A DNA stretch of 64,000 nt from Henricia sp. BOLD:AAB3569 (Eukaryota > Echinodermata > Asteroidea > Spinulosida > Echinasteridae). The DNA lies in contig JBBELK010000110.1 in assembly GCA_037783545.1 (NCBI GenBank), forward strand, positions 124,001-188,000, given 5' to 3'. The position numbers and the translations under genes were made by a program. The stretch's first letter is position 1, and each line of letters starts with the position of its first letter. Positions 46,424-59,489 of this stretch are shown here, piece by piece. The notes under the pieces are model-generated. The model ran no database searches and was not told where the DNA came from. It worked only from the letters and a program-made list of their open reading frames with translations.

Positions 46424-49400
46424 CAGCCACGGTTTGCGTGAGAGCAGTCAGGAAGCCTCAACCCAGTTTTTTCTAAACTTTGAAATTTCTCTGCCATTTC
46501 CCGGCGAAAGTCTGTCAATTTTTTATGACAAGTGCGCAATATAGAGAGTTTAGGGCATGCAACATTTGAAGTTCGTCGGAACATTTTTCGACCTCCAAAT
46601 TTGCCGACGTTTGGACCACACTTTGACCAAATTGCCGAGCCAAACTGCGGTGCGTTAACGACAGTCCGAATGACTGAGCATGCGCACAACTCAGGAGTAC
46701 CCCAAAGAGGTGTGTACAGACAGCCACGGTTTGCGTGAGAGCAGTCAGGAAGCCTCAACCCAGTTTTTTCTAAACTTTGAAATTTCTCTGCCATTTCCCG
46801 GCGAAAGTCTGTCAATTTGTTATGACAAGTGCGCAATATAGAGAGTTTAGGGCATGCAAAATTTGAAGTTCGTCGGAACATTTTTCGACCTCCAAATTTG
46901 CCGACGTTTGGACCACACTTTGACCAAATTGCCGAACCAAACTGCGGTGCGTTAACGACAGTCCGAATGACTGAGCATGCGCACAACTCAGGAGTACCCC
47001 AAAGAGGTGCGTACAGACAGCCACGGTTTGCGTGAGAGCAGTCAGGAAGCCTCAACCCAGTTTTTTCTAAACTTTGAAATTTCTCTGCCATTTCCCGGCG
47101 AAAGTCTGTCAATTTGTTATGACAAGTGCGCAATATAGAGAGTTTAGGGCATGCAAAATTTGAAGTTCGTCGGAACATTTTTCGACCTCCAAATTTGCCG
47201 ACGTTTGGACCACACTTTGACCAAATTGCCGAGCCAAACTGCGGTGCGTTAACGACAGTCCGAATGACTGAGCATGCGCACAACTCAGGAGTACCCCAAA
47301 GAGGTGTGTACAGACAGCCACGGTTTGCGTGAGAGCAGTCAGGAAGCCTCAACCCAGTTTTTTCTAAACTTTGAAATTTCTCTGCCATTTCCCGGCGAAA
47401 GTCTGTCAATTTTTTATGACAAGTGCGCAATATAGAGAGTTTAGGGCATGCAAAATTTGAAGTTCGTCGGAACATTTTTCGACCTCCAAATTTGCCGACG
47501 TTTGGACCACACTTTGACCAAATTGCCGAGCCAAACTGCGGTGCGTTAACGACAGTCCGAATGACTGAGCATGCGCACAACTCAGGAGTACCCCAAAGAG
47601 GTGTGTACAGACAGCCACGGTTTGCGTGAGAGCAGTCAGGAAGCCTCAACCCAGTTTTTTCTAAACTTTGAAATTTCTCTGCCATTTCCCGGCGAAAGTC
47701 TGTCAATTGTTTATGACAAGTGCGCAATATAGAGAGTTTAGGGCATGCAAAATTTGAAGTTCGTCGGAACATTTTTCGACCTCCAAATTTGCCGACGTTT
47801 GGACCACACTTTGACCAAATTGCCGAGCCAAACTGCGGTGCGTTAACGACAGTCCGAATGACTGAGCATGCGCACAACTCAATAGTACCCCAAAGAGGTG
47901 TGTACAGACAGCCACGGTTTGCGTGAGAGCAGTCAGGAAGCCTCAACCCAGTTTTTTCTAAACTTTGAAATTTCTCTGCCATTTCCCGGCGAAAGTCTGT
48001 CAATTTTTTATGACAAGTGCGCAATATAGAGAGTTTAGGGCATGCAAAATGTGAAGTTCGTCGGAACATTTTTCGACCTCCAAATTTGCCGACGTTTGGA
48101 CCACACTTTGACCAAATTGCCGAGCCAAACTGCGGTGCGTTAACGACAGTCCGAATGACTGAGCATGCGCACAACTCAGGAGTACCCCAAAGAGGTGTGT
48201 ACAGACAGCCACGGTTTGCGTGAGAGCAGTCAGGAAGCCTCAATCCAGTTTTTTCTAAACTTTGAAATTTCTCTGCCATTTCCCGGCGAAAGTCTGTAAA
48301 TTTTTTATGACAAGTGCGCAATATAGAGAGTTTAGGGCATGCAAAATTTGAAGTTCGTCGGAACATTTTTCGACCTCCAAATTTGCCGACGTTTGGACCA
48401 CACTTTGACCAAATTGCCGAGCCAAACTGAGGTGCGTTAACGACAGTCCGAATGACTGAGCATGCGCACAACTCAGGAGTACCCCAAAGAGGTGTGTACA
48501 GACAGCCACGGTTTGCGTGAGAGCAGTCAGGAAGCCTCAACCCAGTTTTTTCTAAACTTTGAAATTTCTCTGCCATTTCCCGGCGAAAGTCTGTCAATTT
48601 TTTATGACAAGTGCGCAATATAGAGAGTTTAGGGCATGCAAAATTTGAAGTTCGTCGGAACATTTTTCGACCTCCAAATTTGCCGACGTTTGGACCACAC
48701 TTTGACCAAATTGCCGAGCCAAACTGCGGTGCGTTAACGACAGTCCGAATGACTGAGCATGCGCACAACTCAGGAGTACCCCAAAGAGGTGTGTACAGAC
48801 AGCCACGGTTTGCGTGAGAGCAGTCAGGAAGCCTCAACCCAGTTTTTTCTAAACTTTGAAATTTCTCTGCCATTTCCCGGCGAAAGTCTGTAAATTTTTT
48901 ATGACAAGTGCGCAATATAGAGAGTTTAGGGCATGCAAAATTTGAAGTTCGTCGGAACATTTTTCGACCTCCAAATTTGCCGACGTTTGGACCACACTTT
49001 GACCAAATTGCCGAGCCAAACTGCGGTGCGTTAACGACAGTCCGAATGACTGAGCATGCGCACAACTCAGGAGTACCCCAAAGAGGTGTGTACAGACAGC
49101 CACGGTTTGCGTGAGAGCAGTCAGGAAGCCTCAACCCAGTTTTTTCTAAACTTTGAAATTTCTCTGCCATTTCCCGGCGAAAGTCTGTCAATTTTTTATG
49201 ACAAGTGCGCAATATAGAGAGTTTAGGGCATGCAAAATTTGAAGTTCGTCGGAACATTTTTCGACCTCCAAATTTGCCGACGTTTGGACCACACTTTGAC
49301 CAAATTGCCGAGCCAAACTGCGGTGCGTTAACGACAGTCCGAATGACTGAGCATGCGCACAACTCAGGAGTACCCCAAAGAGGTGTGTACAGACAGCCAC

Positions 49401-49690
49401 GGTTTGCGTGAGAGCAGTCAGGAAGCCTCAATCCAGTTTTTTCTAAACTTTGAAATTTCTCTGCCATTTCCCGGCGAAAGTCTGTCAATTTTTTATGACA
49501 AGTGCGCAATATAGAGAGTTTAGGGCATGCAAAATTTGAAGCTCGTCGGAACATTTTTCGACCTCCAAATTTGCCGACGTTTGGACCACACTTTGACCAA
49601 ATTGCCGAGCCAAACTGCGGTGCGTTAACGACAGTCCGAATGACTGAGCATGCGCACAACTCAGGAGTACCCCAAAGAGGTGTGTACAGA
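46424..49690. repeat. Region B 11-unit HOR, copy 1 (3,267 bp)
   Basis: Units 158-168. The marker order is GCAACATTTG; CCGAACCAAAC with GTGCGTAC; TTGTTATG; plain; CAATTGTTTATG with ACTCAATAG; AAAATGTGAAG; CAATCCAG with GTCTGTAAATT and ACTGAGG; plain; GTCTGTAAATT; plain; CAATCCAG. The first seven units recur exactly 3,267 bp (11 x 297) downstream. Confidence 0.86.
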
Positions 49691-52600
49691 CAGCCACGGT
49701 TTGCGTGAGAGCAGTCAGGAAGGCTCAACCCAGTTTTTTCTAAACTTTGAAATTTCTCTGCCATTTCCCGGCGAAAGTCTGTCAATTTTTTATGACAAGT
49801 GCGCAATATAGAGAGTTTAGGGCATGCAACATTTGAAGTTCGTCGGAACATTTTTCGACCTCCAAATTTGCCGACGTTTGGACCACACTTTGACCAAATT
49901 GCCGAGCCAAACTGCGGTGCGTTAACGACAGTCCGAATGACTGAGCATGCGCACAACTCAGGAGTACCCCAAAGAGGTGTGTACAGACAGCCACGGTTTG
50001 CGTGAGAGCAGTCAGGAAGCCTCAACCCAGTTTTTTCTAAACTTTGAAATTTCTCTGCCATTTCCCGGCGAAAGTCTGTCAATTTGTTATGACAAGTGCG
50101 CAATATAGAGAGTTTAGGGCATGCAAAATTTGAAGTTCGTCGGAACATTTTTCGACCTCCAAATTTGCCGACGTTTGGACCACACTTTGACCAAATTGCC
50201 GAACCAAACTGCGGTGCGTTAACGACAGTCCGAATGACTGAGCATGCGCACAACTCAGGAGTACCCCAAAGAGGTGCGTACAGACAGCCACGGTTTGCGT
50301 GAGAGCAGTCAGGAAGCCTCAACCCAGTTTTTTCTAAACTTTGAAATTTCTCTGCCATTTCCCGGCGAAAGTCTGTCAATTTGTTATGACAAGTGCGCAA
50401 TATAGAGAGTTTAGGGCATGCAAAATTTGAAGTTCGTCGGAACATTTTTCGACCTCCAAATTTGCCGACGTTTGGACCACACTTTGACCAAATTGCCGAG
50501 CCAAACTGCGGTGCGTTAACGACAGTCCGAATGACTGAGCATGCGCACAACTCAGGAGTACCCCAAAGAGGTGTGTACAGACAGCCACGGTTTGCGTGAG
50601 AGCAGTCAGGAAGCCTCAACCCAGTTTTTTCTAAACTTTGAAATTTCTCTGCCATTTCCCGGCGAAAGTCTGTCAATTTTTTATGACAAGTGCGCAATAT
50701 AGAGAGTTTAGGGCATGCAAAATTTGAAGTTCGTCGGAACATTTTTCGACCTCCAAATTTGCCGACGTTTGGACCACACTTTGACCAAATTGCCGAGCCA
50801 AACTGCGGTGCGTTAACGACAGTCCGAATGACTGAGCATGCGCACAACTCAGGAGTACCCCAAAGAGGTGTGTACAGACAGCCACGGTTTGCGTGAGAGC
50901 AGTCAGGAAGCCTCAACCCAGTTTTTTCTAAACTTTGAAATTTCTCTGCCATTTCCCGGCGAAAGTCTGTCAATTGTTTATGACAAGTGCGCAATATAGA
51001 GAGTTTAGGGCATGCAAAATTTGAAGTTCGTCGGAACATTTTTCGACCTCCAAATTTGCCGACGTTTGGACCACACTTTGACCAAATTGCCGAGCCAAAC
51101 TGCGGTGCGATAACGACAGTCCGAATGACTGAGCATGCGCACAACTCAATAGTACCCCAAAGAGGTGTGTACAGACAGCCACGGTTTGCGTGAGAGCAGT
51201 CAGGAAGCCTCAACCCAGTTTTTTCTAAACTTTGAAATTTCTCTGCCATTTCCCGGCGAAAGTCTGTCAATTTTTTATGACAAGTGCGCAATATAGAGAG
51301 TTTAGGGCATGCAAAATGTGAAGTTCGTCGGAACATTTTTCGACCTCCAAATTTGCCGACGTTTGGACCACACTTTGACCAAATTGCCGAGCCAAACTGC
51401 GGTGCGTTAACGACAGTCCGAATGACTGAGCATGCGCACAACTCAGGAGTACCCCAAAGAGGTGTGTACAGACAGCCACGGTTTGCGTGAGAGCAGTCAG
51501 GAAGCCTCAATCCAGTTTTTTCTAAACTTTGAAATTTCTCTGCCATTTCCCGGCGAAAGTCTGTAAATTTTTTATGACAAGTGCGCAATATAGAGAGTTT
51601 AGGGCATGCAAAATTTGAAGTTCGTCGGAACATTTTTCGACCTCCAAATTTGCCGACGTTTGGACCACACTTTGACCAAATTGCCGAGCCAAACTGAGGT
51701 GCGTTAACGACAGTCCGAATGACTGAGCATGCGCACAACTCAGGAGTACCCCAAAGAGGTGTGTACAGACAGCCACGGTTTGCGTGAGAGCAGTCAGGAA
51801 GCCTCAACCCAGTTTTTTCTAAACTTTGAAATTTCTCTGCCATTTCCCGGCGAAAGTCTGTCAATTTTTTATGACAAGTGCGCAATATAGAGAGTTTAGG
51901 GCATGCAAAATTTGAAGTTCGTCGGAACATTTTTCGACCTCCAAATTTGCCGACGTTTGGACCACACTTTGACCAAATTGCCGAGCCAAACTGCGGTGCG
52001 TTAACGACAGTCCGAATGACTGAGCATGCGCACAACTCAATAGTACCCCAAAGAGGTGTGTACAGACAGCCACGGTTTGCGTGAGAGCAGTCAGGAAGCC
52101 TCAACCCAGTTTTTTCTAAACTTTGAAATTTCTCTGCCATTTCCCGGCGAAAGTCTGTCAATTTTTTATGACAAGTGCGCAATATAGAGAGTTTAGGACA
52201 TGCAAAATTTGAAGTTCGTCGGAACATTTTTCGACCTCCAAATTTGCCGACGTTTGGACCACACTTTGACCAAATTGCCGAGCCAAACTGCGGTGCGTTA
52301 ACGACAGTCCGAATGACTGAGCATGCGCACAACTCAGGAGTACCCCAAAGAGGTGTGTACAGACAGCCACGGTTTGCGTGAGAGCAGTCAGGAAGCCTCA
52401 ATCCAGTTTTTTCTAAACTTTGAAATTTCTCTGCCATTTCCCGGCGAAAGTCTGTCAATTTTTTATGACAAGTGCGCAATATAGAGAGTTTAGGGCATGC
52501 AAAATTTGAAGTTCGTCGGAACATTTTTCGACCTCCAAATTTGCCGACGTTTGGACCACACTTTGACCAAATTGCCGAGCCAAACTGCGGTGCGTTAACG

Positions 52601-52957
52601 ACAGTCCGAATGACTGAGCATGCGCACAACTCAGGAGTACCCCAAAGAGGTGTGTACAGACAGCCACGGTTTGCGTGAGAGCAGTCAGGAAGCCTCAACC
52701 CAGTTTTTTCTAAACTTTGAAATTTCTCTGCCATTTCCCGGCGAAAGTCTGTCAATTTTTTATGACAAGTGCGCAATATAGAGAGTTTAGGGCATGCAAA
52801 ATTTGAAGTTTGTCGGAACATTTTTCGACCTCCAAATTTGCCGACGTTTGGACCACACTTTGACCAAATTGCCGAGCCAAACTGCGGTGCGTTAAAGACA
52901 GTCCGAATGACTGAGCATGCGCACAACTCAGGAGTACCCCAAAGAGGTGTGTACAGA
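49691..52957. repeat. Region B 11-unit HOR, copy 2 (3,267 bp, diverging in its last four units)
   Basis: Units 169-179. The first seven units repeat copy 1 marker for marker; copy 2 adds AAGGCTC near 49721 and GCGATAACG near 51108. The remaining units differ: ACTCAATAG reappears at about 52037, then TAGGACATGC, CAATCCAG, and a unit with GTTTGTCGG, GTTAAAGAC and CGGCTTGCG. An exchange with another HOR copy in the tail would explain this. Confidence 0.82.
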
Positions 52958-55900
52958 CAGCCACGGCTTGCGTGAGAGCAGTCAGGAAGCCTCAACCCAT
53001 TTTTTTCTAAACTTTGAAATTTCTTTGCCATTTCCCGGCGAAAGTCTGTCAATTTTTTATGACAAGTGCGCAATATAGAGAGTTTAGGGCATGCAAAATG
53101 TGAAGTTCGTCGGAACATTTTTCGACCTCCAAATTTGCCGACGTTTGGACTACACTTTGACCAAATTGCCGAGCCAAACTGCGGTGCGTTAACGACAGTC
53201 CGAATGACTGAGCATGCGCACAACTCAGGAGTACCCCAAAGAGGTGTGTACAGACAGCCACGGTTTGCGTGAGAGCAGTCAGGAAGCCTCAACCCAGTTT
53301 TTTCTAAACTTTGAAATTTCTCTGCCATTTCCCGGCGAAAGTCTGTCAATTTTTTATGACAAGTGCGCAATATAGAGAGTTTAGGGCATGCAAAATTTGA
53401 AGTTCGTCGGAACATTTTTCGACCTCCAAATTTGCCGACGTTTGGACCACACTTTGACCAAATTGCCGAGCCAAACTGCGGTGCGTTAACGACAGTCCGA
53501 ATGACTGAGCATGCGCACAACTCAGGAGTACCCCAAAGAGGTGTGTACAGACAGCCACGGTTTGCGTGAGAGCAGTCAGGAAGCCTCAACCCAGTTTTTT
53601 CTAAACTTTGAAATTTCTCTGCCATTTCCCGGCGAAAGTCTGTCAATTTTTTATGACAAGTGCGCAATATAGAGAGTTTAGGGCATGCAAAATTTGAAGT
53701 TCGTCGGAACATTTTTCGACCTCCAAATTTGCCGACGTTTGGACCACACTTTGACCAAATTGCCGAGCCAAACTGCGGTGCGTTAACGACAGTCCGAATG
53801 ACTGAGCATGCGCACAACTCAGGAGTACCCCAAAGAGGTGTGTACAGACAGCCACGGTTTGCGTGAGAGCAGTCAGGAAGCCTCAACCCAGTTTTTTCTA
53901 AACTTTGAAATTTCTCTGCCATTTCCCGGCGAAAGTCTGTCAATTTTTTATGACAAGTGCGCAATATAGAGAGTTTAGGGCATGCAAAATTTGAAGTTCG
54001 TCGGAACATTTTTCGACCTCCAAATTTGCCGACGTTTGGACCACACTTTGACCAAATTGCCAAGCCAAACTGCGGTGCGTTAACGACAGTCCGAATTACT
54101 GAGCATGCGCACAACTCAGGAGTACCCAAAGAGGTGTGTACAGACAGCCACGGTTTGCGTGAGAGCAGTCAGGAAGCCTCAACCCAGTTTTTTCTAAACT
54201 TTGAAATTTCTCTGCCATTTCCCGGCGAAAGTCTGTCAATTTTGTATGACAAGTGCGCAATATAGAGAGTTTATGGCATGCCAAATTTGAAGTTCGTCGG
54301 AACATTTTTCGACCTCCAAATTTGCCGACGTTTGGACCACACTTTGACCAAATTGCCGAGCCAAACTGCGGTGCGTTAAAGACAGTCCGAATGACTGAGC
54401 ATGCGCACAACTCAGGAGTACCCCAAAGAGGTGTGTACAGACAGCCACGGTTTGCGTGAGAGCAGTCAGTAAGCCTCAACCCAGTTTTTTTCTAAACTTT
54501 GAAATTTCTCTGCCATTTCCCGGCGAAAGTCTGTCAATTTTTTATGACAAGTGCGCAATATAGAGAGTTTAGGGCATGCAAAATTTGAAGTTCGTCGGAA
54601 CATTTTTCGACCTCCAAATTTGCCGACGTTTGGACCACACTTTGACCAAATTGCCGAGCCAAACTGCGGTGCGTTAACGACAGTCCGAATGACTGAGCAT
54701 GCGCACAACTCAGGAGTACCCCAAAGAGGTGTGTACAGACAGCCACGGTTTGCGTGAGAGCAGTCAGGAAGCCTCAACCCAGTTTTTTCTAAACTTTGAA
54801 ATTTCTCTGCCATTTCCCGGCGAAAGTCTGTCAATTTTTTATGACAAGTGCGCAATATAGAGAGTTTAGGGCATGCAAAATTTGAAGTTCGTCGGAACAT
54901 TTTTCGACCTCCAAATTTGCCGACGTTTGGACCACACTTTGACCAAATTGCCGAGCCAAACTGCGGTGCGTTAACGACAGTCCGAATGACTGAGCATGCG
55001 CACAACTCAGGAGTACCCCAAAGAGGTGTGTACAGACAGCCACGGTTTGCGTGAGAGCAGTCAGGAAGCCTCAACCCAGTTTTTTCTAAACTTTGAAATT
55101 TCTCTGCCATTTCCCGGCGAAAGTCTGTCAATTTTTTATGACAAGTGCGCAATATAGAGAGTTTAGGGCATGCAAAATTTGAAGTTCGTCGGAACATTTT
55201 TCGACCTCCAAATTTGCCGACGTTTGGACCACACTTTGACCAAATTGCCGAGCCAAACTGCGGTGCGTTAACGACAGTCCGAATGACTGAGCATGCGCAC
55301 AACTCAGGAGTACCCCAAAGAGGTGTGTACAGACAGCCACGGTTTGCGTGAGAGCAGTCAGGAAGCCTCAACCCAGTTTTTTCTAAACTTTGAAATTTCT
55401 TTGCCATTTCCCGGCGAAAGTCTGTCAATTTTTTATGACAAGTGCGCAATATAGAGAGTTTAGGGCATGCAAAATTTGAAGTTCGTCGGAACATTTTTCG
55501 ACCTCCAAATTTGCCGACGTTTGGACCACACTTTGACCAAATTGCCAAGCCAAACTGCGGTGCGTTAACGACAGTCCGAATTACTGAGCATGCGCACAAC
55601 TCAGGAGTACCCAAAGAGGTGTGTACAGACAGCCACGGTTTGCGTGAGAGCAGTCAGGAAGCCTCAACCCAGTTTTTTCTAAACTTTGAAATTTCTCTGC
55701 CATTTCCCGGCGAAAGTCTGTCAATTTTTTATGACAAGTGCGCAATATAGAGAGTTTAGGGCATGCAAAATTTGAAGTTCGTCGGAACATTTTTCGACCT
55801 CCAAATTTGCCGACGTTTGGACCACACTTTGACCAAATTGCCGAGCCAAACTGCGGTGCGTTAACGACAGTCCGAATGACTGAGCATGCGCACAACTCAG

Positions 55901-56222
55901 GAGTACCCCAAAGAGGTGTGTACAGACAGCCACGGTTTGCGTGAGAGCAGTCAGGAAGCCTCAACCCAGTTTTTTCTAAACTTTGAAATTTCTCTGCCAT
56001 TTCCCGGCGAAAGTCTGTCAATTTTTTATGACAAGTGCGCAATATAGAGAGTTTAGGGCATGCAAAATTTGAAGTTCGTCGGAACATTTTTCGACCTCCA
56101 AATTTGCCGACGTTTGGACCACACTTTGACCAAATTGCCAAGCCAAACTGCGGTGCGTTAACGACAGTCCGAATTACTGAGCATGCGCACAACTCAGGAG
56201 TACCCAAAGAGGTGTGTACAGA
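52958..56222. repeat. Region C 11-unit HOR, copy 1 (3,265 bp)
   Basis: Units 180-190. It opens with a unit carrying TTCTTTGCC, AAAATGTGAAG and GGACTACAC, followed by two plain units and a GCCAAGCC/GAATTACTG/C3 unit. Then come GCATGCC/GTTAAAGAC, CAGTAAGCC/T7, two plain units, TTCTTTGCC with GCCAAGCC/C3, a plain unit, and another GCCAAGCC/C3 unit. The first ten units recur from 56223 in the same order. Confidence 0.85.
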
Positions 56223-59200
56223 CAGCCACGGTTTGCGTGAGAGCAGTCAGTAAGCCTCAACCCAGTTTTTTTCTAAACTTTGAAATTTCTTTGCCATTTC
56301 CCGGCGAAAGTCTGTCAATTTTTTATGACAAGTGCGCAATATAGAGAGTTTAGGGCATGCAAAATGTGAAGTTCGTCGGAACATTTTTCGACCTCCAAAT
56401 TTGCCGACGTTTGGACTACACTTTGACCAAATTGCCGAGCCAAACTGCGGTGCGTTAACGACAGTCCGAATGACTGAGCATGCGCACAACTCAGGAGTAC
56501 CCCAAAGAGGTGTGTACAGACAGCCACGGTTTGCGTGAGAGCAGTCAGGAAGCCTCAACCCAGTTTTTTCTAAACTTTGAAATTTCTCTGCCATTTCCCG
56601 GCGAAAGTCTGTCAATTTTTTATGACAAGTGCGCAATATAGAGAGTTTAGGGCATGCAAAATTTGAAGTTCGTCGGAACATTTTTCGACCTCCAAATTTG
56701 CCGACGTTTGGACCACACTTTGACCAAATTGCCGAGCCAAACTGCGGTGCGTTAACGACAGTCCGAATGACTGAGCATGCGCACAACTCAGGAGTACCCC
56801 AAAGAGGTGTGTACAGACAGCCACGGTTTGCGTGAGAGCAGTCAGGAAGCCTCAACCCAGTTTTTTCTAAACTTTGAAATTTCTCTGCCATTTCCCGGCG
56901 AAAGTCTGTCAATTTTTTATGACAAGTGCGCAATATAGAGAGTTTAGGGCATGCAAAATTTGAAGTTCGTCGGAACATTTTTCGACCTCCAAATTTGCCG
57001 ACGTTTGGACCACACTTTGACCAAATTGCCGAGCCAAACTGCGGTGCGTTAACGACAGTCCGAATGACTGAGCATGCGCACAACTCAGGAGTACCCCAAA
57101 GAGGTGTGTACAGACAGCCACGGTTTGCGTGAGAGCAGTCAGGAAGCCTCAACCCAGTTTTTTCTAAACTTTGAAATTTCTCTGCCATTTCCCGGCGAAA
57201 GTCTGTCAATTTTTTATGACAAGTGCGCAATATAGAGAGTTTAGGGCATGCAAAATTTGAAGTTCGTCGGAACATTTTTCGACCTCCAAATTTGCCGACG
57301 TTTGGACCACACTTTGACCAAATTGCCAAGCCAAACTGCGGTGCGTTAACGACAGTCCGAATTACTGAGCATGCGCACAACTCAGGAGTACCCAAAGAGG
57401 TGTGTACAGACAGCCACGGTTTGCGTGAGAGCAGTCAGGAAGCCTCAACCCAGTTTTTTCTAAACTTTGAAATTTCTCTGCCATTTCCCGGCGAAAGTCT
57501 GTCAATTTTGTATGACAAGTGCGCAATATAGAGAGTTTATGGCATGCCAAATTTGAAGTTCGTCGGAACATTTTTCGACCTCCAAATTTGCCGACGTTTG
57601 GACCACACTTTGACCAAATTGCCGAGCCAAACTGCGGTGCGTTAAAGACAGTCCGAATGACTGAGCATGCGCACAACTCAGGAGTACCCCAAAGAGGTGT
57701 GTACAGACAGCCACGGTTTGCGTGAGAGCAGTCAGTAAGCCTCAACCCAGTTTTTTTCTAAACTTTGAAATTTCTCTGCCATTTCCCGGCGAAAGTCTGT
57801 CAATTTTTTATGACAAGTGCGCAATATAGAGAGTTTAGGGCATGCAAAATTTGAAGTTCGTCGGAACATTTTTCGACCTCCAAATTTGCCGACGTTTGGA
57901 CCACACTTTGACCAAATTGCCGAGCCAAACTGCGGTGCGTTAACGACAGTCCGAATGACTGAGCATGCGCACAACTCAGGAGTACCCCAAAGAGGTGTGT
58001 ACAGACAGCCACGGTTTGCGTGAGAGCAGTCAGGAAGCCTCAACCCAGTTTTTTCTAAACTTTGAAATTTCTCTGCCATTTCCCGGCGAAAGTCTGTCAA
58101 TTTTTTATGACAAGTGCGCAATATAGAGAGTTTAGGGCATGCAAAATTTGAAGTTCGTCGGAACATTTTTCGACCTCCAAATTTGCCGACGTTTGGACCA
58201 CACTTTGACCAAATTGCCGAGCCAAACTGCGGTGCGTTAACGACAGTCCGAATGACTGAGCATGCGCACAACTCAGGAGTACCCCAAAGAGGTGTGTACA
58301 GACAGCCACGGTTTGCGTGAGAGCAGTCAGGAAGCCTCAACCCAGTTTTTTCTAAACTTTGAAATTTCTCTGCCATTTCCCGGCGAAAGTCTGTCAATTT
58401 TTTATGACAAGTGCGCAATATAGAGAGTTTAGGGCATGCAAAATTTGAAGTTCGTCGGAACATTTTTCGACCTCCAAATTTGCCGACGTTTGGACCACAC
58501 TTTGACCAAATTGCCGAGCCAAACTGCGGTGCGTTAACGACAGTCCGAATGACTGAGCATGCGCACAACTCAGGAGTACCCCAAAGAGGTGTGTACAGAC
58601 AGCCACGGTTTGCGTGAGAGCAGTCAGGAAGCCTCAACCCAGTTTTTTCTAAACTTTGAAATTTCTTTGCCATTTCCCGGCGAAAGTCTGTCAATTTTTT
58701 ATGACAAGTGCGCAATATAGAGAGTTTAGGGCATGCAAAATTTGAAGTTCGTCGGAACATTTTTCGACCTCCAAATTTGCCGACGTTTGGACCACACTTT
58801 GACCAAATTGCCAAGCCAAACTGCGGTGCGTTAACGACAGTCCGAATTACTGAGCATGCGCACAACTCAGGAGTACCCAAAGAGGTGTGTACAGACAGCC
58901 ACGGTTTGCGTGAGAGCAGTCAGGAAGCCTCAACCCAGTTTTTTCTAAACTTTGAAATTTCTCTGCCATTTCCCGGCGAAAGTCTGTCAATTTTTTATGA
59001 CAAGTGCGCAATATAGAGAGTTTAGGGCATGCAAAATTTGAAGTTCGTCGGAACATTTTTCGACCTCCAAATTTGCCGACGTTTGGACCACACTTTGACC
59101 AAATTGCCGAGCCAAACTGCGGTGCGTTAACGACAGTCCGAATGACTGAGCATGCGCACAACTCAGGAGTACCCCAAAGAGGTGTGTACAGACAGCCACG

Positions 59201-59489
59201 GTTTGCGTGAGAGCAGTCAGGAAGCCTCAACCCAGTTTTTTCTAAACTTTGAAATTTCTCTGCCATTTCCCGGCGAAAGTCTGTCAATTTTGTATGACAA
59301 GTGCGCAATATAGAGAGTTTAGGGCATGCCAAATTTGAAGTTCGTCGGAACATTTTTCGACCTCCAAATTTGCCGACGTTTGGACCACACTTTGACCAAA
59401 TTGCCGAGCCAAACTGCGGTGCGTTAAAGACAGTCCGAATGACTGAGCATGCGCACAACTCAGGAGTACCCCAAAGAGGTGTGTACAGA
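56223..59489. repeat. Region C 11-unit HOR, copy 2 (3,267 bp)
   Basis: Units 191-201 match copy 1 through the tenth unit. The first unit adds CAGTAAGCC and a T7 run; copy 1 there has CCCATTTTTTTC. The last unit (59193-59489) is GCATGCC/GTTAAAGAC, where copy 1 has GCCAAGCC/C3. The copies therefore diverge at their right-hand ends. Confidence 0.84.

Larger units (their letters stand above)
41077..52957. repeat. Region B: near-consensus satellite domain (40 units)
   Basis: The length is 11,881 bp, equal to 40 x 297 plus one T (near 44391). Units here are closer to a common consensus and lack the region-A types. Their own markers are CAATCCAG, GTCTGTAAATT, GCAACATTTG, CAATTGTTTATG, ACTCAATAG, AAAATGTGAAG and ACTGAGG. 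With only one length change, the antisense frame stays open through almost the whole region. Units 140-153 (41077-45235) show no clear HOR to me beyond an alternation of TTGTTATG, TTTAAAATTT and plain units near 42.9-43.9 kb. Confidence 0.88.
44368..54129 (-). other. Longest antisense open frame (3,253 codons), judged non-coding
   Basis: This frame reads about 33 copies of a 99-residue repeat, one per satellite unit, because 297 is 99 x 3 and the unit is stop-free in this frame. Each repeat has seven cysteines and is rich in Lys and Arg; I recognise no domain. It opens at a one-base deletion (GTACCCAAAG at about 54121-54130) and closes after a one-base T insertion (about 44385-44391), so both ends are frameshifts and not start or stop signals. 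It also starts on a non-ATG codon (TTG). Other long open runs on this strand are 14484-20450, 8566-14466, 34940-39595, 3336-7415, 26543-30463, 20451-23948 and 30183-32840. A real repeat protein cannot be excluded without transcript data, but nothing here supports one. Confidence 0.85.
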
